Shown: one piece after another, positions 5,634 to 7,420 of the stretch
Position numbering within the stretch: the stretch's first letter is position 1
Layout of the letters: the number at the start of each line of letters is the position of its first letter
NCBI GenBank assembly: GCA_934273135.1
Contig: CAKQSU010000048.1
Span: forward strand, 1-7,420
Reading direction: 5' to 3'
From: an uncultured Clostridia bacterium
Lineage (GTDB): Bacteria; Bacillota; Clostridia; Christensenellales; Borkfalkiaceae
Length of the DNA: 7,420 bases
Notes under the pieces: model-generated
The model's input: only the letters and a program-made list of their open reading frames with translations
Database searches by the model: none
Told to the model about the DNA's origin: nothing
Program-made: the position numbers and the translations under genes

Positions 5634-5972
5634 TTGGAACACAGATTAAAAAGAAAGCGTGATTTCGACGCATGTTTTAAAAAAGGAAAAAGGGCTTACC
5701 GCAGAGAGCTTGCCATGTATTACGTAGAAAAGCAGCGCGGAGAAGTAAAAATCGGCATAACCGTAGGAAAAAAACACGGTAACGCCGTCACGAGAAACAG
5801 AATAAAAAGGCTGATAAGAGCCGCCTATATTCCTTTAATTAAAAGCATAGTCAAGCCCGTAAATATTGTGTTCGTCCCGAAAGTTACGGACGAATATAGT
5901 TATTCTGGTTTTTTAAAATCCGTCGAATCAATGCTGAAAAAAGAAAATCTTATCGATGAGAATATTGAATAA
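5634..5972 (+). CDS. rnpA: Ribonuclease P protein component
   Basis: RnpA is the basic protein cofactor that helps the catalytic RNase P RNA bind precursor tRNA and trim its 5' leader. The 112-residue product has the N-terminal L-K-R-K-R-D-F-D (5-12), the central I-G-I-T-V-G-K-K-H-G-N-A-V (40-52) and the RNR motif in R-N-R-I-K-R-L-I-R (54-62), all diagnostic. The start is TTG at 5634, supported by AAGGCG (5623-5628), which overlaps the rpmH stop codon; no ATG or GTG fits the conserved N terminus. Starting rnpA with a weak TTG codon is also known in Bacillus. Its last 17 bp overlap the start of yidD, implying translational coupling. Confidence 0.95.
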   Translation: MEHRLKRKRDFDACFKKGKRAYRRELAMYYVEKQRGEVKIGITVGKKHGNAVTRNRIKRLIRAAYIPLIKSIVKPVNIVFVPKVTDEYSYSGFLKSVESMLKKENLIDENIE

Positions 5973-6204
5973 GCTTTTAATAAGGCTCGTGAAGTTTTAT
6001 CGAAAGAATATTTCCTCATCTCTTCCCACGAGTTGCATATACACCCCCACTTGCAGCGCGTATGCGTTGGAAGCATTATTGAAACACGGGTTTTTTTATG
6101 CGATTTTCCTTATTTTCCGTAGATTATTACGCTGTAATCCGTTGTCGAGCGGCGGTTTTGACCCCGTTCCCGATAAAAAGAGCGTATTAAAGTGGCTGAT
6201 ATGA
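5956..6204 (+). CDS. yidD: Membrane protein insertion efficiency factor YidD
   Basis: YidD is a small membrane-associated protein reported to help YidC-dependent insertion of membrane proteins. The 82-residue product carries the full signature: an amphipathic, basic N-terminal helix (I-R-L-V-K-F-Y-R-K), S-C-I-Y-T-P-T-C-S-A-Y (26-36), E-A-L-L-K-H-G (39-45), R-R-L-L-R-C-N-P (55-62) and G-G-F-D-P-V-P (66-72). The three conserved cysteines at 27, 33 and 60 are present. ATG 5956 lies inside the 3' end of rnpA and has only a weak purine-rich site upstream, which fits coupled translation. yidC follows after 149 bp containing a terminator-like hairpin. Confidence 0.95.
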   Translation: MRILNKLLIRLVKFYRKNISSSLPTSCIYTPTCSAYALEALLKHGFFYAIFLIFRRLLRCNPLSSGGFDPVPDKKSVLKWLI

Positions 6205-6265
6205 TACACGAAAACAAATCTTTTCCTTTTCATTTTTCCTTATTATAGATTTCAGTTAAATTCGT

Positions 6266-6283
6266 GTTACCTTAATCGGTAAC
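6266..6283 (+). other. Small perfect hairpin upstream of yidC
   Basis: GTTACC (6266-6271) and GGTAAC (6278-6283) pair perfectly around TTAATC. It lies between a 15-codon open frame and the terminator-like hairpin at 6302, so it may be part of an attenuator or a dyad operator. No T run follows it. Confidence 0.4.
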
Positions 6284-6301
6284 GGTAAAATAATTTTTCA
6301 G

Positions 6302-6333
6302 GCGGGTGAGAGTGTTTTTTGCTCGCTTTTTTT
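6302..6333 (+). terminator. Intrinsic terminator or attenuator between yidD and yidC
   Basis: GCGGGTGAG (6302-6310) pairs with TTTGCTCGC (6318-6326) over nine positions, of which five are Watson-Crick and four are G-U wobble pairs, and is followed at once by seven T residues (6327-6333). It sits eight bases before the yidC ribosome binding site (AAAGGGG, 6341-6347). No clear promoter follows it, so yidC is either reached by read-through or controlled by attenuation. Confidence 0.65.
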
Positions 6334-6353
6334 ATTCAATAAAGGGGACTACA

Positions 6354-7420
6354 ATGTCATCAAACTTATTATCGGTTTTCGTAAACGTTTTCGAAAGCTT
6401 CGGCTCTCCGTATACGCTCGGGTGGATCGGCAGGATTATCAAAGCGTTGATAGAGGGTTGTTCATCTATAGGCGTAGGTATAATTTTGTTTACGCTCATT
6501 TTAAAAGCCGTAACGCTTCCTTTCGATATTTATTCGCGAATTTCAACCAAAAAGAACGCGCTTAAAATGGAAAAAATGCGTCCCGAGCTTGAAAAACTTC
6601 AACGCCAATACGCAAACAATCAAGCACTTTACAACCAGAAAGTGCAAGCGATTTATAAAAAACAAGGTTACGGAATGCTCTCTACATGTCTTCCGACCCT
6701 TGTTACTCTCGTAATATTCATTATCGTAATCAATCAGTTTTCCAACTACTCTAACTACACAAACCTCAACATGATAAACGGAATGGCTAAAGCTTATTCC
6801 GATAAGTTTCAAGAATTTGTTATAGACGAGAAAAACCCTGACGGGGTTTTGGTAAAGGTAGAGGAAAAAGACGGCGAAACAACGCTTGTCAGATACTATC
6901 TGAGCGAACAGAAAGTTTACGATACGGAAGATGTTTTTAAGGAAGCGAGAGACGCCGAAATCGTAAAGACAAACAGTGCCGAAAACGCTTACGCCGCAAC
7001 GTATTTTTCAAATAACGAAGAAAAGCTTTGTAAGCTTGCGGACAAGCTCGTCAAAGAGGGCTTAACAGGCATAAAAATCGGCACGGACGAAAAGACTTGC
7101 GAAATTCTTGTCTTAGACGGTAACTACAAGTTAAACACAAAAGCTTATAACGACAATAAAACGGTGGACGAAATAAAAGCCGAGGTTTCCGAAAAAATCG
7201 TTCAATTTTTAAGCGAAAGGTATATGACTACCACGGTTAAATCGGCGGCGAGAACGGCGGCTAAGGAGTCCTACGAGGCTAACAGACCTTCGTTTTTATG
7301 GGTTAAAAACTTGTGGGTTCCGGACTTACCGTGGAAGCACCCCGTTCAACCGAGCTTGAAAGATTACGACTTTTATAAGAGTCTCGACGGGGCGTTTGAA
7401 AACGTTAACCAGAGCTACTT
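6354..7420 (+). CDS. yidC: Membrane protein insertase YidC/Oxa1 family (3' end outside window)
   Basis: YidC inserts and folds proteins in the cytoplasmic membrane, alone or with the Sec translocon. The start ATG 6354 lies six bases after AAAGGGG; the frame stays open for 355 codons to the window edge. Residues 1-33 hold a short N-terminal region without a lipoprotein signal. The first core membrane segment (about 36-57, I-G-V-G-I-I-L-F-T-L-I-L-K-A-V-T-L-P-F) is followed by the basic cytoplasmic C1 helical hairpin (about 62-105, K-K-N-A-L-K-M-E-K-M then L-Q-R-Q-Y). The second segment is at about 112-134. Instead of a short loop, some 150 or more charged residues follow before the conserved S-F-L-W-V-K-N-L-W (313-321), which normally precedes core segment 3. 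Lys51 occupies the place of the conserved groove Arg (Arg366 in E. coli). Confidence 0.9.
   Translation, partial: MSSNLLSVFVNVFESFGSPYTLGWIGRIIKALIEGCSSIGVGIILFTLILKAVTLPFDIYSRISTKKNALKMEKMRPELEKLQRQYANNQALYNQKVQAIYKKQGYGMLSTCLPTLVTLVIFIIVINQFSNYSNYTNLNMINGMAKAYSDKFQEFVIDEKNPDGVLVKVEEKDGETTLVRYYLSEQKVYDTEDVFKEARDAEIVKTNSAENAYAATYFSNNEEKLCKLADKLVKEGLTGIKIGTDEKTCEILVLDGNYKLNTKAYNDNKTVDEIKAEVSEKIVQFLSERYMTTTVKSAARTAAKESYEANRPSFLWVKNLWVPDLPWKHPVQPSLKDYDFYKSLDGAFENVNQSY

Noticed and set aside
1..7420. CRISPR arrays, tRNA or rRNA genes, insertion sequences and phage genes
   Set aside because: No spaced direct repeats, no T-loop or CCA-type tRNA signature, no transposase motif and no flanking terminal repeats were seen on either strand.

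Overview
The window looks like chromosomal DNA from an uncultured low-to-moderate GC Firmicute, probably of the Clostridia. This rests on AGGAGG-type ribosome binding sites, near-perfect sigma-A promoters, a PfoR-like EIIC protein, a YpsA/SLOG protein and the rpmH-rnpA-yidD-yidC gene order. No species can be named from the sequence alone.

Layout from left to right: (1) the 3' end of a nitroreductase gene with an intrinsic terminator (1-300). (2) A gene-free stretch of about 400 bp with a compound inverted repeat and a consensus promoter, leading into a stand-alone EIIC-type membrane protein of the PfoR family (697-1854), which ends at a strong terminator. (3) A minus-strand pair, rsmG followed by a YpsA/DUF1273 SLOG protein, with overlapping reading frames. 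(4) A 5'-truncated remnant of an ATP-binding/winged-helix regulator (3245-3754). (5) A gene-free, AT-rich stretch of about 450 bp with six DnaA-box-like 9-mers, which is the probable chromosomal origin. (6) A rightward block dnaN, rpmH, rnpA, yidD and yidC, the last running off the window.

The main theme is an origin region that departs from the textbook Firmicute order. dnaN follows the origin directly with no dnaA before it, and rpmH-rnpA-yidD-yidC lies downstream of dnaN on the same strand instead of diverging from it. rsmG faces the other way on the left side. Transcription therefore diverges from the DnaA-box region, as expected if replication starts there. The EIIC gene is the exception and points toward the presumed origin.

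Functionally, the right-hand block combines the replication clamp (DnaN), a ribosomal protein (bL34), the protein part of RNase P, and two membrane-protein biogenesis factors (YidD, YidC). RsmG modifies 16S rRNA. Two core proteins look unusual: RsmG lacks about 17 residues that normally carry a conserved His/Asp-Ser helix, and YidC has about 150 extra, highly charged residues in its first extracytoplasmic loop. I found no clear new defence or mobile system here. The best leads are the rearranged origin, these two protein anomalies, and two structured non-coding stretches (about 370-530 and 6201-6334).
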